DNA of 14,338 nucleotides from Actinomycetota bacterium (lineage in GTDB: Bacteria > Actinomycetota > Actinomycetes > Nanopelagicales > Nanopelagicaceae): assembly GCA_009698295.1 (NCBI GenBank), contig WLQO01000016.1, positions 1-14,338 on the forward strand, written 5' to 3'. A model generated the notes under the pieces. The model worked only from the letters and a program-made list of their open reading frames with translations. It did no database searches and was not told where the DNA came from. The stretch's first letter is position 1; each line of letters starts with the position of its first letter. The position numbers and the translations under genes were made by a program. Positions 13,717 to 14,338 of this stretch are shown piece by piece.

Positions 13717-14325
13717 CTACTTTCTAATCCCTAGGGCTAATTCCAAAGAATCAAGTGCTCGTTCAAAATCTTCTGTATCCAAATGTCCGCTGACAATCAG
13801 GCTGGTAGTGCCGTGTACGACCGACCAAGATAAGAGCTCGGCGCTGGCGCGCAATTTCTTATCCATTGATCCAGTTTCCACTAAGTCATCCAAGCAATGA
13901 ATAAGTGTTTGATAAGCACGATTTTCTTCGCGTGCCTGCTCTACGGAAGATTCAATTAGGCAGAAATCACTGAACATAAGGTTAAAGAAATGTGGTTCTC
14001 GAATAGCCCATTCGAAATATGTTCTACCTAAAATTCTGAAGCGCTCTCTTGCGGCACGGGTGCTGGCACCTGCAACCTTGGCGAGTTCGCGCGCTTGATA
14101 ATCTGCCAACTCTTCAAATAAGGAGAACCCAAGCGCTGACAACAACGAGTTGCGATCTGGAAAGTAATGGTAGGCAGCGCTTGGGCTAACACCAATCTCG
14201 TGGGCAATCTGGCGCAGCGAAAGACTTTCTAGCCCATTCTTTTTTACAAATTTACGTGCCGTTGTTATGAGAGCAACCTCAAGATCTCCGTGGTGATACT
14301 GATCACGAACCCTGGCGGTAGTCAT
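13717..14325 (-). CDS. TetR/AcrR family transcriptional regulator with WHG-type C-terminal domain
   Basis: The 202-residue protein has an N-terminal TetR DNA-binding domain: HHGDLEVALITTARKFVKKNGLESLSL leads into the helix-turn-helix LRQIAHEIGVSPSAAYHYFPDRNSLL at about 38-61. The ligand-binding domain contains the WSVVHGTTSLIVSGH segment typical of the WHG (TetR_C_33-like) C-terminal domain. Such proteins are dimeric repressors that leave DNA on binding a small hydrophobic ligand; the ligand and regulon are not visible. On the minus strand GATACT lies 6 bases before the ATG, which could be a -10 for a leaderless message, but only 13 bases of upstream sequence are present. A 39-codon frame follows 6 bases after its stop and may be cotranscribed. 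Confidence 0.9.
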   Translation of the reverse strand: MTTARVRDQYHHGDLEVALITTARKFVKKNGLESLSLRQIAHEIGVSPSAAYHYFPDRNSLLSALGFSLFEELADYQARELAKVAGASTRAARERFRILGRTYFEWAIREPHFFNLMFSDFCLIESSVEQAREENRAYQTLIHCLDDLVETGSMDKKLRASAELLSWSVVHGTTSLIVSGHLDTEDFERALDSLELALGIRK

Positions 14326-14338
14326 GACCCTAGTATCT

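Noticed and set aside
1..14338. Defence system, CRISPR array or prophage
   Set aside because: No repeat array, nuclease/helicase defence genes, integrase or phage structural genes are present; nearly every base is accounted for by housekeeping or regulatory genes.

Overview
The window looks like a dense chromosomal segment from a free-living actinobacterium with lower GC than is usual for the phylum. Intergenic gaps are mostly under 60 bases, ATGA/GTGA start-stop overlaps are common, and GTG and TTG starts are frequent. The gene set (actinobacterial MarR and TetR types, protein O-mannosyltransferase, a MoeA-like Glp protein with its GlpR/SepX-like membrane partner, a CopD-CtaG fusion, an FmdB zinc ribbon) points the same way. 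A streamlined freshwater lineage such as Nanopelagicales (acI) would fit, but that placement is inference. From memory, the backbone is syntenic with the Mycobacterium tuberculosis block Rv0991c-Rv1011 (fmdB, formyl-THF cyclo-ligase, galU, moeA1, rimJ, membrane protein, then pmt, rsmI, metG, tatD, rpfB, ksgA, ispE). No tRNA, rRNA, CRISPR array, insertion sequence or prophage gene was seen.

Layout. 2-406 is the 3' part of a MarR regulator. 403-5441 (minus) is a tightly coupled housekeeping operon, transcribed rsmI-metG-tatD-rsmA-ispE: rRNA methylation, Met-tRNA synthesis, a TatD nuclease, rRNA dimethylation and isoprenoid synthesis. Divergent from it, with only 28 bases between, is pmt (5470-6744). 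6758-9111 (minus) is a cell-division cluster, transcribed glp-rimJ-glpR: a gephyrin/MoeA-like scaffold, a GNAT acetyltransferase and a three-helix membrane protein. A 5-formyltetrahydrofolate cyclo-ligase (9157-9714) diverges from it. 9711-13263 (minus) is a copC-like, copD/ctaG, acyl-CoA dehydrogenase operon joined by ATGA overlaps. fmdB (13375-13590) diverges from that. An unlisted-size 39-codon reading frame (13591-13710) and a TetR regulator (13717-14325) end the window.

Compared with the mycobacterial block, rpfB is missing between tatD and rsmA, galU is missing between the cyclo-ligase and glp, and the copper/haem-oxidase assembly plus acyl-CoA dehydrogenase cassette sits between the cyclo-ligase and fmdB, which are neighbours in M. 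tuberculosis.

Most interesting points: (1) the Glp protein appears to have lost the whole MoeA domain II and the usual MoeA active-site motifs while keeping the parts expected to bind its membrane partner; (2) the CopC-like protein contains no histidine and no cysteine, so it cannot form the canonical copper site, although the downstream CopD-CtaG fusion is histidine-rich; (3) a very small, highly charged protein may be encoded exactly in the space between fmdB and tetR; (4) convergent genes share or abut stop codons, leaving no room for ordinary terminators.
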